The translations under genes were made by a program, and so were the position numbers. DNA of 64,000 nt, taken from Lewinella sp. JB7. Its GTDB lineage: Bacteria > Bacteroidota > Bacteroidia > Chitinophagales > Saprospiraceae. This document shows, one piece after another, positions 36,611-45,618 of this stretch; position 1 is the first letter of the stretch; each line of letters starts with the position of its first letter. The notes beneath the pieces were generated by a model. The model saw nothing but the letters and a program-made list of their open reading frames with translations, had not been told where the DNA came from and made no database searches. The stretch lies in contig NZ_JANCTD010000008.1 in NCBI RefSeq assembly GCF_024297185.1, forward strand, positions 1 through 64,000, read 5' to 3'.

Positions 36611-39600
36611 TAGTTGTTGTTACCTCCGTTGTCGAGTTCGAGACGGTTGGGATTGTTAGGCTGAGTGTTCAGGCGGCTACCGGCGGCAATTTCCGCTTCC
36701 ACGCGCGCAAGTTTCTGTCGTGCTTCGGCGACGATGGCCTGATCTTCGGAATAATTTTCCAGCAGTGCTTCCAGGGCCGCCCGGGAATTATACAGGTCTT
36801 TCTTGTCCCGCAGAACGTCGGAAAGCAAAATTACCGTTTTGGCCACCCAGTAAGGATAGCCGGAGCTTTCCCGATTGGCCTCCAGCGAAAGCTGTTGTGC
36901 CCGGTCGAGGCTTCCCTGTTGGTATACCGAACTGGCCCGCAGGTAGCGCGCCTCGGCCGTGCGCTCGTCATCGCTGTTCGCGATCACCTGGTCGAAGTAG
37001 GGGACCGCCCGTACGTAATCCTTGCGGTCGTAGGCGATCTTGCCGAGGTAGAAATTCGCAATGGTCCGTTGGGCGGCGGTGGCGTTGGAGTTGTTGGCCA
37101 CCTTGGCGGCGTAGTCTTCCGTAGCCCGGGTGTCGTTGAGACGGTAGGCGGACTGCAGGGCTCCTACCTGGGCATCGAAGCGTACGGTTTCATTGTCCGC
37201 GGCTGCTTCCAGCAGGGTGTAGAGCCGGTAGGAACGCTGGAAGTCCTTAATGCTGTTGTAGGCGATCAGGCTGGCCTTCTTCAGCGCCGGCAGGTAGAAC
37301 CGGCTCGGACCGGCATTGATCACGGCCTCGTAATCCGGCAGTGCCTCGTTGTACCGCCGCAGGGCAACGTAACTGTCTCCCCGGTAGAACACGCCCGGCA
37401 GGGTATTGGGACTCTGGGGGTACTGCCGCAGATACTCGGTCAGGGCATTTACCGCCCGCTCGTAATTGCCGTTTTCGTACTGGCTCACGGCCGCGCGGAA
37501 GCTGATGCTGTCGCGCGCGTCGGTGGCGATCTCCTGTCCGGGCAGCGTCTCGAAGAACTGAAAGAAGAGATCGGCGCGCCCCATGTCGTCGACGTAGATC
37601 TCGCGCAGCGCCTCCCGCGCACGGACCGTTTCCCCGGGAGAGGGATTGGAGGCGAACACCTGTTTGTAATAATTGATGGCGGCCTCGCTGTTCCCGAGGT
37701 TGTAGCTGATGAGCCCGAGTTGGAGCAGACTCTGATTGACCAACGGGGAGTTGACCTTGTACTGGCTGATGATCTTGCGCAACGGCTCCAGTGCCTGCTG
37801 GGGGCGGTTCAGCTCCTGGTAGGTCAGGGCCAGCTGGTAAAGGGCATCATCGGCGAACTGGCTGTTGGGGTAGTTCTGTACCAGCTGCTCCAGGGCGAGC
37901 ACCTTATCGGCATTTCGTCCCCGCAGGCCTTCGATGAGCGCCTTCTGGTATAGTGCATAAACGAAACCGATGGTCCGCCGCTGAATGGCGTTGTCATAGA
38001 AGCGCGCGGCCAGGTCGTACTGGTTGCGCGTAAAGTAGGCATCGCCGGCCCGCAGCATGGCATCACCCAGCACCCGTTCCCGGACGTCGGTGTCGGTGAT
38101 GTAGGGCAGGTTGCGCTCGATCCCCTCTACCGTTGCGGTGAAGTAGTTGAGGGCGGCCGCGTAGTTATCCTGTTTGAGGTAGTTATATCCCTGCAGGTAA
38201 TTACCCGTATAGATCGAGGACTGGGGGGGCAGGCCGTCGGTCGATTTGGCCAAAGTCAGGAACTGATTGGTCAGATTGATCGAGCTTGCGTAATCACCCT
38301 GGCGGTTCGCTAAGTCCGCCAGCCAGTAGGTAGCCTGCGCCCGGTAGGAGGCGTTGACGGGTCGTTGCAGGCTTTTTTCCAGCAGGGCTTTCGACTGGAC
38401 GAGCTCCCCCTGTCCGAGAAGTTCGAGACCGCGCAGGAAGGAGGCTCGCTGGTAGGCTTCGTCGAGTTGGGGTGACCGGTTGGGCATTCTTTCCAGTATC
38501 TCCAGGGCACGCTGGTAGTCCTGGGTGGTAGTGAATACATCACCCAGGAGTTGTTGTCCCTGCGCGTGAAACTTGGAGTCGACGGGAATTTGGTCGATCG
38601 CCGTCACGGCATCCGCGGGAAATCCCAGTTCGTAGCTAAGCTTGGCGTAGTTGAAGAGCGCTTCTTCCCTTAGCTCGGGATCGAAGGTCTGGCGGCCCGC
38701 CGCGGCGAAAGCCGTACGGGCACCTACGCCGTCGCCCTGCCGCAGGGCGATATCGCCGAGATAGAAATTTGCGCTCTGCCCCACGGCGGTATTCTGCCCC
38801 GATACTTCCCGAAAGGACGTTGCGGCCTGTTCGTAATCCTGGGTCTGGTACTGGGTAAAGGCGAGTTGAAAGAGTTCCTCCTCGCGCAACTTGCGATTGC
38901 CCTTAGCGTAACTTTCGAGTAGGGGACGGGCCAGCGCGTAGTCTCCGCGTTCGAAGTAGGCTTGCCCGAGCAGCTGTTCCATCTCGCGGCTGTTTTTCAG
39001 CCGGTTGCCGCCCGACTCGAGGCGGGGTGCGACGTAACTCACGAGCTCGTCGTAGCGCCGCTGCGCAAAGTAGATCTGCGCGAGATAGTAGGGGATATAG
39101 GGGGCGTACTCCGGAGCCTTTTCGGCAATGCGGAACTGTTCGGCGGCCACGTCGTAGTTGCCCTCGAAGAACTGAATGATGCCGAGGTAGTAATTGGTAG
39201 GATAGTAGAACTCACCGGGCGTGCTGCGACTGAACTGAAAGTACTTCTTAGCTTCCTCGAATTCCTTCTGTACGAAGTAGGCGTAGCCCAACCGAAAATT
39301 GACCTCGGACCGTTCGTCGGCACTCATCATATCCCGGGGTACCATCAGGTAGTACTCCACGGCTTTGTCCAGTTGATTCTGATCGAAGTAATATTTAGCG
39401 ATCTCCAGCAGGGCCGTATTCGCGATGGGGTCGGGCTGGTACCGGCGTACGAAGTCGAGGATCAACTTCTCTCCATCGCTCTTGCCCAACCGGACGGCAA
39501 GTTTAGCGACGTTGAGTTCCGACTGGATGCGCAAGAGTTCCGCCTCGGGCTGGTGTACGGGCAGCAGCATGGTCGCAACTTCCTCGTACTCCCGCTGGGC

Positions 39601-39747
39601 CTTGTCGAGCAGGTTCTTTTGGCGGTGGTCCTCCGCTTGTTTGAAGGTTCTCCAGGCCTCGGTGTATACCGTGGTCGCCTGGGCTTCGAGTTCGGCGGCG
39701 AACAGGACGATGAGCAGGCTCGGTAGTAGAAAGCGTTTGAAGATCAT
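36610..39747 (-). CDS. Exported tetratricopeptide-repeat protein
   Basis: A 1045-residue periplasmic protein. Signal peptide FLLPSLLIVLFAAELEAQA, then almost entirely TPR-like helical pairs (for example AEQFRIAEKAPEYAPYIPYY, LYQLALTYQELNRPQQALEP, GKIAYDRKDYVRAVPYFDQV), probably more than 20 units. TPR solenoids are scaffolds; in Bacteroidota similar proteins (SprE-like or BamD-like) support outer-membrane and secretion machinery. ATG 39747 starts the signal peptide and lies 21 nt after a -7 box. The Asn-rich C-terminus overlaps the start of the barrel gene. Confidence 0.88.
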   Translation of the reverse strand: MIFKRFLLPSLLIVLFAAELEAQATTVYTEAWRTFKQAEDHRQKNLLDKAQREYEEVATMLLPVHQPEAELLRIQSELNVAKLAVRLGKSDGEKLILDFVRRYQPDPIANTALLEIAKYYFDQNQLDKAVEYYLMVPRDMMSADERSEVNFRLGYAYFVQKEFEEAKKYFQFSRSTPGEFYYPTNYYLGIIQFFEGNYDVAAEQFRIAEKAPEYAPYIPYYLAQIYFAQRRYDELVSYVAPRLESGGNRLKNSREMEQLLGQAYFERGDYALARPLLESYAKGNRKLREEELFQLAFTQYQTQDYEQAATSFREVSGQNTAVGQSANFYLGDIALRQGDGVGARTAFAAAGRQTFDPELREEALFNYAKLSYELGFPADAVTAIDQIPVDSKFHAQGQQLLGDVFTTTQDYQRALEILERMPNRSPQLDEAYQRASFLRGLELLGQGELVQSKALLEKSLQRPVNASYRAQATYWLADLANRQGDYASSINLTNQFLTLAKSTDGLPPQSSIYTGNYLQGYNYLKQDNYAAALNYFTATVEGIERNLPYITDTDVRERVLGDAMLRAGDAYFTRNQYDLAARFYDNAIQRRTIGFVYALYQKALIEGLRGRNADKVLALEQLVQNYPNSQFADDALYQLALTYQELNRPQQALEPLRKIISQYKVNSPLVNQSLLQLGLISYNLGNSEAAINYYKQVFASNPSPGETVRAREALREIYVDDMGRADLFFQFFETLPGQEIATDARDSISFRAAVSQYENGNYERAVNALTEYLRQYPQSPNTLPGVFYRGDSYVALRRYNEALPDYEAVINAGPSRFYLPALKKASLIAYNSIKDFQRSYRLYTLLEAAADNETVRFDAQVGALQSAYRLNDTRATEDYAAKVANNSNATAAQRTIANFYLGKIAYDRKDYVRAVPYFDQVIANSDDERTAEARYLRASSVYQQGSLDRAQQLSLEANRESSGYPYWVAKTVILLSDVLRDKKDLYNSRAALEALLENYSEDQAIVAEARQKLARVEAEIAAGSRLNTQPNNPNRLELDNGGNNN

Positions 39748-39768
39748 AGTGACTGCGATAAGGGGCGG

Positions 39769-39775
39769 CAAGATA
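39769..39775 (-). promoter_or_regulatory. Putative -7 promoter element of the TPR/barrel operon
   Basis: Minus-strand TATCTTG, 21 nt upstream of the ATG at 39747, in the short gap to the GMC gene. Confidence 0.5.
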
Positions 39776-39819
39776 GGGTAAACGTTACAGCGGCAGATTT
39801 CTTTTGCGCCGGGACGGCA

Positions 39820-41439
39820 TTACGCCCCCCAACTCACACCGTCGCCCGCGGTGTAGTGCGTATCCTGAATACGGGCGCCGGCGCTATCGGCCATGTATCC
39901 CTCCGACAGGGGGTAATCGGCGAGCGTGACTCCGCCCTCGTTAAACCAATCCTTACGCAAGTGCTCCCCCACGCGGATACCATTGGCGATGATGGTGAGG
40001 GTCGGATTAGTAGCTCCCTGGCTCGGTTGAAAGCTGGCATCTACGACGTAAAGATTATCGTGATCCCAGGCCTTGCAGTTCACGTCCAGTACGCTCTTTT
40101 TTGGGTCGGTGCCAAATTGGGCGGTGCCGGCCTGGTGCCAGGTGAACTCCAGACCCTTGGTGGAGCGGATAAAGTCGGTGAATCCCTGAGGCCGCAGATA
40201 GTGCTCCTGGAAGTGATCCAGAAATTCAAAATGACTTTCCCGGTTATTGGGGCGGTAGTTGAACTTGACGCCCTTACCCGTCCACTCGATCCGGTTGCGC
40301 GGGTCGGGGAGGTCTTCACTCGTAAACCAGAAATCGACGGCGAACCGCTGGACTTCGCGCGCCCGTTCCTCGGTAATATTCATAAATGCGTAGTCTCCCA
40401 TAATCCGGGTCCAGTGCGCCTTTCCGGTAAGCTGAATGGTGCCGAGGGGGTAGGGCATGTCCGGTCCGCCGTGGTAAAAGTCGTGAACGCTGAGCGTTTT
40501 CTGAAAGGCCGTGTCGTTGGGCTTACGGTAGTCCATGGCCGAAATGCCACTCTGGTTATGCTTGGTGAAGTTGCGGCCGACCTGATCCGAGGAATTGGCC
40601 ACGCCGGACCGTAGGAGCAGGGCGGCGGTTTGAATAGCACCGCAGGAAACGACCACCAGATCGGCACTCAGACTGATCGGCTCCCCATCACGGGTAAGGT
40701 CTATCCGCACGATCTTTCCGTTCTCCTCGATCAGGCGATCGACCCGGCTACCCGTCCACAGGCTAACGTTGTCGTGACGGAGAGCGGGACGGATGAGGGC
40801 CGTCTCGGCGTCCGACTTCGCGTGCAGCATGCAGGGAAAGGGATCGCAGGTATTGCAGGCGATGCAGGGCCGACGCCAGGGCTCGTCGATGTCGCGGTTG
40901 AGGGCTAAATTGGAATGGTGAGGATGCAGGCCCAGGGCCGTTAGGCTGTCCGCCACCTCCTGGATCCGCGCTTCGTGGGGAAAAGCCTTAAAGGGGAAAG
41001 GGCCACTCGACCAGCCCGCCGAGGGATCCTCACCGCGATTACCGTGCACCTTCATGACGTGTTCGGCCATCATGTAGTAGAGTTCGAACTCGTCGTACCC
41101 GACCGGCCACGCCGGACTAATGCCTCCCTTGTGTTGCTGCTCCGTAAAGTCTTCGGGCCGCTGACGGTGCAGAAGGGCACCGTACATTTTCGTGTTTCCT
41201 CCCACCCGGTAGTAGAGAATCGGGCGAATGTCCTCCCCCTCCGGGCCCTCCCAGTGTACGTCCGCCTTGTAACCGTCGGGACCGAACACGTACGCCGGGT
41301 CCCAGTTGCGCTTTTCGCGGGGAAGGAAGGAGCCCTGTTCGAGGATCAGTATTTTCTTTCCGGTATCGGCCAGGGTGTAGGCAATACTGCCACCCCCGGC
41401 GCCGGAGCCGATGATGATAACGTCGTAATCGTAAGGCAT
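39820..41439 (-). CDS. GMC-family FAD-dependent oxidoreductase
   Basis: A 539-residue flavoenzyme. The FAD-binding motif is YDVIIIGSGAGGGSIAYTLA near the N-terminus, with LILEQG as the ribose-binding strand. RVGGNTKMYGALLHRQRPEDF is the GMC signature-1 region, VVVSCGAIQTAALLLRSG signature 2, and the C-terminal VVDASFQPSQGATNPTLTIIANG carries the active-site loop. A Cys-rich insert (CIACNTCDPFPCMLHAKSD) is found in the bacterial GMC subgroup related to gluconate and cholesterol oxidases. It oxidises an alcohol of unknown identity. The start is at 41439, since upstream residues precede the conserved fold. It is the last gene of a three-gene group. Confidence 0.88.
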   Translation of the reverse strand: MPYDYDVIIIGSGAGGGSIAYTLADTGKKILILEQGSFLPREKRNWDPAYVFGPDGYKADVHWEGPEGEDIRPILYYRVGGNTKMYGALLHRQRPEDFTEQQHKGGISPAWPVGYDEFELYYMMAEHVMKVHGNRGEDPSAGWSSGPFPFKAFPHEARIQEVADSLTALGLHPHHSNLALNRDIDEPWRRPCIACNTCDPFPCMLHAKSDAETALIRPALRHDNVSLWTGSRVDRLIEENGKIVRIDLTRDGEPISLSADLVVVSCGAIQTAALLLRSGVANSSDQVGRNFTKHNQSGISAMDYRKPNDTAFQKTLSVHDFYHGGPDMPYPLGTIQLTGKAHWTRIMGDYAFMNITEERAREVQRFAVDFWFTSEDLPDPRNRIEWTGKGVKFNYRPNNRESHFEFLDHFQEHYLRPQGFTDFIRSTKGLEFTWHQAGTAQFGTDPKKSVLDVNCKAWDHDNLYVVDASFQPSQGATNPTLTIIANGIRVGEHLRKDWFNEGGVTLADYPLSEGYMADSAGARIQDTHYTAGDGVSWGA

Positions 41440-41483
41440 AAGTGAATTTTGGCGTACGGACCCGCGGTGAGTCACCTACCAAA

Positions 41484-42674
41484 TCATTCCGCTGCTCTTT
41501 GGTTCACGCCCTCGCCGATCGTCCGCAACGCCAGTACCGTAAGTTCCTTCACGCGCCGGGCGCTGCGCATCTCCGCGTAGTCGGTTGGCGAACCGAACCA
41601 ACGGGCAAAGACCGTACCGAAGAACAGACGAAAGTACGTGTAGCCACCTCCGTATTCCGCCGCGGCCCATAGCCCGACCGCGTCCTCGTACATACCGCAC
41701 TCGAGCGGGGAGAGGCCCGCATCGCACAGGCGGGCTACCTGCCCCTTCCGCATGTTCGGACGGATGGACAAACTGAACGGGCTACCACTGAAACGCTTGA
41801 AGTAGTGCAGCCACTCCCGGTAGGGAATGTCGTCGATGGAAGCCTCCGTCGACGCGGTGGCCGCCGCCCGGTAACAGATGTAGAGCCCGGTAGCCGCCGC
41901 ACTCGGTTCAATACTGCACCGGTTGGTGGTCGTGAAGGCGGCGCAGGGAAGCCTGCTCTCCGCGTAGTGTAGTTCCTTACTGATGTAGGCGGTCCACTCT
42001 CGTCGCGTCTCCGCGGCGTAATCTTCGCCGTAGTAGCGGTCGTACAGCATGAGCGCATAGATAGCCGCCGCGTTATCCGCCGGGCGCAGCAGGCTCTCCT
42101 CACCGTGGCTACCCAGGTGTTTGTAGTGCGCGCGCCGCATCCGGTCGCCCAGGTGGCGACCGATGCGTTGGAAGTAGGGGGCGTACGTTTCTTCGGAGGT
42201 AGCCAGCTGATAGTGTCCGAGGACCGCGCCGGCGTGGGCTAAAAAGAAGACCTCACGGTCCCAGTCGGCACGTGCGCCCCACTGCGGGAGATTGGCGTAA
42301 CGAATACTCCAGTCCGCCATACGCCGCAGCAGAGAATCGATAGCGCCCCGCCGTTCGGGGGCATACTGCCTTCCGTAGTACAGCGCCTGGCTCGTGGTAG
42401 CGAACAGGAACAGTGTCTCTTCGGAGTCGCGCAGACCGCCGCCGGAGAAGAGGTCACGTCGACCCACTTCCCGTAGAAGCGTGTTCAAGTCGTGCCGTGC
42501 CTGGCGCTGGCTGACCTCTTCCGCGTATACCGCCAGGGTTGCTCCCGTCAGGAGCAGAGCAGTGAAGGCGGGAGCGAGGAAGAGTAACCGACGGCCCCGC
42601 CGGTACAACCACCATGCCGGAAGCACGAAAGCAAGACTAAACAGGAGCGGGGGAAAAATACCGGTAATGGGCAT
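41484..42674 (-). CDS. Linalool dehydratase/isomerase-like membrane-associated protein
   Basis: A 396-residue protein. Two hydrophobic helices (about 8-24 and 31-51) are followed by a helical domain with conserved-looking blocks EVFFLAHAGAVLGHYQ, LLRPADNAAAIYALMLYD and LPCAAFTTTNRCSIEPSA. The 9-residue spacing of Cys244 and Cys253, and the alpha/alpha-toroid pattern, recall linalool dehydratase/isomerase, whose active site has two Cys at the same spacing as I remember it. The assignment is from memory and moderate. It lies 44 nt upstream of a GMC oxidoreductase gene, so the pair could process an isoprenoid alcohol; this is inference. A TACCTTTG box lies 26 nt upstream. Confidence 0.5.
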   Translation of the reverse strand: MPITGIFPPLLFSLAFVLPAWWLYRRGRRLLFLAPAFTALLLTGATLAVYAEEVSQRQARHDLNTLLREVGRRDLFSGGGLRDSEETLFLFATTSQALYYGRQYAPERRGAIDSLLRRMADWSIRYANLPQWGARADWDREVFFLAHAGAVLGHYQLATSEETYAPYFQRIGRHLGDRMRRAHYKHLGSHGEESLLRPADNAAAIYALMLYDRYYGEDYAAETRREWTAYISKELHYAESRLPCAAFTTTNRCSIEPSAAATGLYICYRAAATASTEASIDDIPYREWLHYFKRFSGSPFSLSIRPNMRKGQVARLCDAGLSPLECGMYEDAVGLWAAAEYGGGYTYFRLFFGTVFARWFGSPTDYAEMRSARRVKELTVLALRTIGEGVNQRAAE

Positions 42675-42700
42675 GCACAGAGACTACGGAGACGATTGAT

Positions 42701-42708
42701 CAAAGGTA
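42701..42708 (-). promoter_or_regulatory. -7 promoter element
   Basis: Minus-strand TACCTTTG, a full match to TAnnTTTG, 26 nt upstream of the ATG at 42674. It lies between the membrane-protein gene and the LDI-like gene, so the latter may have its own promoter. Confidence 0.55.
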
Positions 42709-42731
42709 GTCGCTTTCCCCGATCCTCCCGT

Positions 42732-43472
42732 TTACGCCATTTCCCGGTAAGCGTACGTCGCCTTCTTCCTGGGGGCGGGGCGCTGACTCTTCGACGGCTG
42801 CGAACGCAGGGATTTGAAGAGAATGTTGCGGCATACCACCAACTGGAAGCAGGTCCAGAAAATGATTCCACCCAATTTGGCACCATCCTCCAGCAGGAAG
42901 ACCATATCGATGCCGATCAGACGCTCGGGGCCCGGGGCAAGGTCCACTAACATGGACGTACCGAACAGTCCGAGGGCAACGAACAGTATGGGGAAGGGGG
43001 CGCGGAGTATTGCCGTCTGATTAAACAGTAAATAGCCGGCCATACTGAAGATATATACCGCAAAAACGATCCCCTGGGGTACGCCGAGGGTATCCGGTAG
43101 TACGGTTTCGTGCAGCATGAATACGTCATCGAGGGCTAATCCCATCGTTAATAAAAACGAGTATAGGATAAAACCACGCGAGTGGGCTCTGAGCCAGTCA
43201 CCCATGACCAGTATCAACAGGAGTGCGCCGACGGGTACCGACCAGAAAAAGAATCCCAGTTGCGACAGCAGGCCGAAGTATACCGGGGCCTCCGTAAGCG
43301 CCAGGGGGTCGCGGAACAGATCACCGATGGGTACGTAGTACACCATGTTGACGGTCAACGCGATGGCGATAAAACAAGCGATGAGGATGGCGGGAATGAG
43401 CATGATCGCACCATAGCGACGCATGCCCTTAGAGCTGACCGAAGCCAACTCCCCGAGGGATGGGATGTACAT
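42732..43472 (-). CDS. Polytopic membrane protein of unknown function
   Basis: A 246-residue protein with about seven hydrophobic helices and a Lys/Arg-rich C-terminal tail (SLRSQPSKSQRPAPRKK). Two helices carry charged motifs: LDDVFMLHE (~115-123) and LEDGAKLGGIIFW (~194-206). Paired acidic/His residues within helices suggest metal or proton binding, as in some membrane hydrolases, but I do not recognise the family. It is first in a group with the LDI-like and GMC genes. Its upstream region is the AT-rich prophage border. Confidence 0.7.
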   Translation of the reverse strand: MYIPSLGELASVSSKGMRRYGAIMLIPAILIACFIAIALTVNMVYYVPIGDLFRDPLALTEAPVYFGLLSQLGFFFWSVPVGALLLILVMGDWLRAHSRGFILYSFLLTMGLALDDVFMLHETVLPDTLGVPQGIVFAVYIFSMAGYLLFNQTAILRAPFPILFVALGLFGTSMLVDLAPGPERLIGIDMVFLLEDGAKLGGIIFWTCFQLVVCRNILFKSLRSQPSKSQRPAPRKKATYAYREMA

Positions 43473-43961
43473 AAGGGAGTGTGTGTAATGTTCAAAAACC
43501 CGGCTAAGCGTAAACCGGTAGTGTCGAAAGCTAAATCGTAACTAAAGGGGGCAAGGTGGTTACCCCTCTGCGTGTACAAACATATACACAATCAACCAAG
43601 AAGGGTTAATTTTATGCAATGTTTTTTTCGCTATATCACAAGGAAATACACATTTGCTTAACATTGAGCAAATATCGGTGGTAATCAGGAAAAAATCGGG
43701 GGTGTACCAAGTATATACGTGGTGCAACGTCGCCCGGTCAGAAATACCTGCCCGGAGGAAGTTGGGAGTGGTCTCGGATGGAACAGGGAAGTTTAAGTAA
43801 GAATCGCGCACATGATAAGCCCTAAGCGTTTAAAGGCCGTTTTGCTTAATTGTATACAAACAAATTGTGTTAAATGGTTGGGCGTATGCGCTGGAATGTT
43901 TGCTTTACTGTCAGTGAAAGTGTATGTTCATGGCTCATTCGAGCACCAAAATGAACAGTCC
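43473..43961. other. AT-rich prophage border with inverted repeats; candidate attachment/regulatory region
   Basis: 489 nt without a convincing gene. The base composition drops sharply against the flanking ~60% GC DNA. It contains an inverted repeat ATTTGCT/AGCAAAT (43652-43658, 43667-43673), a GTGTA/TACAC pair (43572-43589), GTATATAC (43711-43718) and the perfect palindrome TTGTATACAA (43850-43859). These are candidates for integrase arm/core sites or operators. The integrase frame is open back to 43812, but that extension has no similarity I recognise. Confidence 0.6.
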
Positions 43962-45293
43962 ATGGCACGAAAAGCAAGATTTTACCTAGAACCCGCAGAT
44001 GCCGATTCGCAGGCAAGAATAAGCCTTCGATTCAGTTACCTCGGCAACCGTATAATCTGTAGCACGGCCGAACACGTCAACCCAAAACACTGGAATAAGA
44101 AGGATCAACGAGTACAGGATAAATGGTGTGAGCGGCACATTGAGTACCTGGAGGTCAACCGGGTGCTTGATGATCTAGATCAGTTTATACGGAGGACCTA
44201 CCACGAGCACCGAAGGAGTCACCGATTACAGGACCTCACTCCAGACACCTTGAAGGCTTTGTTACGTGAGCGAATCTATGGAACCCAGTTTGCCCCAGCT
44301 GCCCCTAGTGGCCTGATCGTAGATTACTACCGCGACCACCACGATCAGAGATGTGCCTCTGGTATACTCAGCCGAGAGACGATGAACAGCGACGCCGTAG
44401 CCCTAGACTGGTTCCTGCGATTTGCCGAGGACCGCAAGCGGCCAATCTATTTCCGGGACGTCAATCTGGCGCTCTTTGAATCCTACCGTGATTTCTTCTG
44501 GAATTTACCGCGGGAGCGCACTGACTCAACGATCCATAAGATGCTGCGAAAGTTCAAGCAGGTATGTATCCACGCAGCGGCTCATGGCCACAACATGGGT
44601 TGTGACGTGAGGGCCATCCAGTTAAAGACCCATCTGCGCCTTTCCGCTCAAGCCATGGACACGATCGCTTTGTACGAGGAGGAACTGCAACACCTTGCCG
44701 CTTTCGACTGGCCCGGTCACATCGACCATATGCAAGCTCGCGACCTATTCATCGCTGGTTGTTGCACAGGTCTGCGCGTCAACCGTTGGCCTCAGATAGG
44801 TGCCGCCAACATTATCGAGCGGAATGGGCAGCGGATGTTGAGCCTATTCACACAAAAGGGCATACGTAAGAAGGTTGTTATTCCCTTGCGCCCCATGCTG
44901 GAGCGAATCGGTGAACGCTACAATTGGAAGCTGCCGAAGCATAGCCCTACAATGATTAACCGCTACATTAAAGAGGTCTGTGAAGCAGCGGGCATGACCG
45001 AAACTATCGAGTTAGCGCGAAATGTCCGCGGGCGTTCCGTCCTGCAACGATTTCGGAAGTTCGAGCTGATCACTACCCATACCGCTCGGCGCAGCTTTGC
45101 TACTAACGCCCATGCTGCTGGCATCCATCTCGATGATATACAAGCTATGACTGGACATTCGGACAGGAAAACGCTCCTACACTACATTAAAGAGGATGCC
45201 GAGCGTCGAGCTTCGCGGCTAAAAGCCCTTCCATATTACAACCAACCTGATGCCACACCTGCCAAAAGCCCGCCGCCGTCGCTATCTGCCTGA
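43962..45293 (+). CDS. int: Tyrosine recombinase (phage integrase)
   Basis: A 443-residue integrase of the Bacteroidota type, with an N-terminal arm-binding/SAM-like region (LRFSYLGNRIICSTAEHVNPKHW is split here by the start of the core-binding part) and a C-terminal catalytic domain. Catalytic residues: Arg272 (CTGLRVNRW), Lys299 (FTQKGIRKK), His373 and Arg376 (HTARRS), His399 (MTGHS) and Tyr408 (LHYIKE). It catalyses site-specific insertion and excision. ATG 43962 (MARKARFYLEP) is preferred; an in-frame start at 43812 adds 50 residues of unlike composition. Its GC content is lower than that of its neighbours. It points inward, toward the structural genes, and overlaps the HNH gene by 44 nt. 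Confidence 0.93.
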   Translation: MARKARFYLEPADADSQARISLRFSYLGNRIICSTAEHVNPKHWNKKDQRVQDKWCERHIEYLEVNRVLDDLDQFIRRTYHEHRRSHRLQDLTPDTLKALLRERIYGTQFAPAAPSGLIVDYYRDHHDQRCASGILSRETMNSDAVALDWFLRFAEDRKRPIYFRDVNLALFESYRDFFWNLPRERTDSTIHKMLRKFKQVCIHAAAHGHNMGCDVRAIQLKTHLRLSAQAMDTIALYEEELQHLAAFDWPGHIDHMQARDLFIAGCCTGLRVNRWPQIGAANIIERNGQRMLSLFTQKGIRKKVVIPLRPMLERIGERYNWKLPKHSPTMINRYIKEVCEAAGMTETIELARNVRGRSVLQRFRKFELITTHTARRSFATNAHAAGIHLDDIQAMTGHSDRKTLLHYIKEDAERRASRLKALPYYNQPDATPAKSPPPSLSA

Positions 45294-45618
45294 GCGTAAG
45301 CGTGAACCAACCGGCGATCAACGCTTCTACAACAGCACCGCCTGGCGAAAGACCAGCCGCTCGGTACGTCAGCGTCAGCCACTTTGTGAAGTGTGTACGG
45401 CGATCGACCAGGTTGCGGTAGCAGATGTAACTGATCACATCATCGCTCGTGAGGATGGAGGTGCAGACTACGATCCCCGAAACCTCATGGCCATGTGCGC
45501 CTACCACCACAACCGCAAGAGCGCACTGGAGGGACAAGGGCTGGAGCTGGATTCGAAGCGCACCATGAGCGGTCGCGTGCCGGTCGATCGTGACGAGGTG
45601 ATCAAAGTGCTCACTTAA
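45250..45618 (+). CDS. HNH endonuclease (packaging-associated type)
   Basis: A 122-residue HNH nuclease. RFYNSTAWRKTSRSVRQRQP, the zinc-type Cys pair CEVC, then DHIIAREDGGADYDPRNLMA and CAYHHNRKS form the beta-beta-alpha metal finger with the HNH residues. In HK97-like phages such a gene next to the terminase assists cleavage at cos. It starts inside the 3' end of the integrase gene, in another frame, an unusual overlap between the integration and packaging modules. Confidence 0.9.
   Translation: MPHLPKARRRRYLPERKREPTGDQRFYNSTAWRKTSRSVRQRQPLCEVCTAIDQVAVADVTDHIIAREDGGADYDPRNLMAMCAYHHNRKSALEGQGLELDSKRTMSGRVPVDRDEVIKVLT

Noticed and set aside
43812-43961. N-terminal 50-residue extension of the integrase
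   Set aside because: It lies in the AT-rich border, includes the palindrome TTGTATACAA and does not resemble integrase N-termini; the MARKARFYLEP start fits better.
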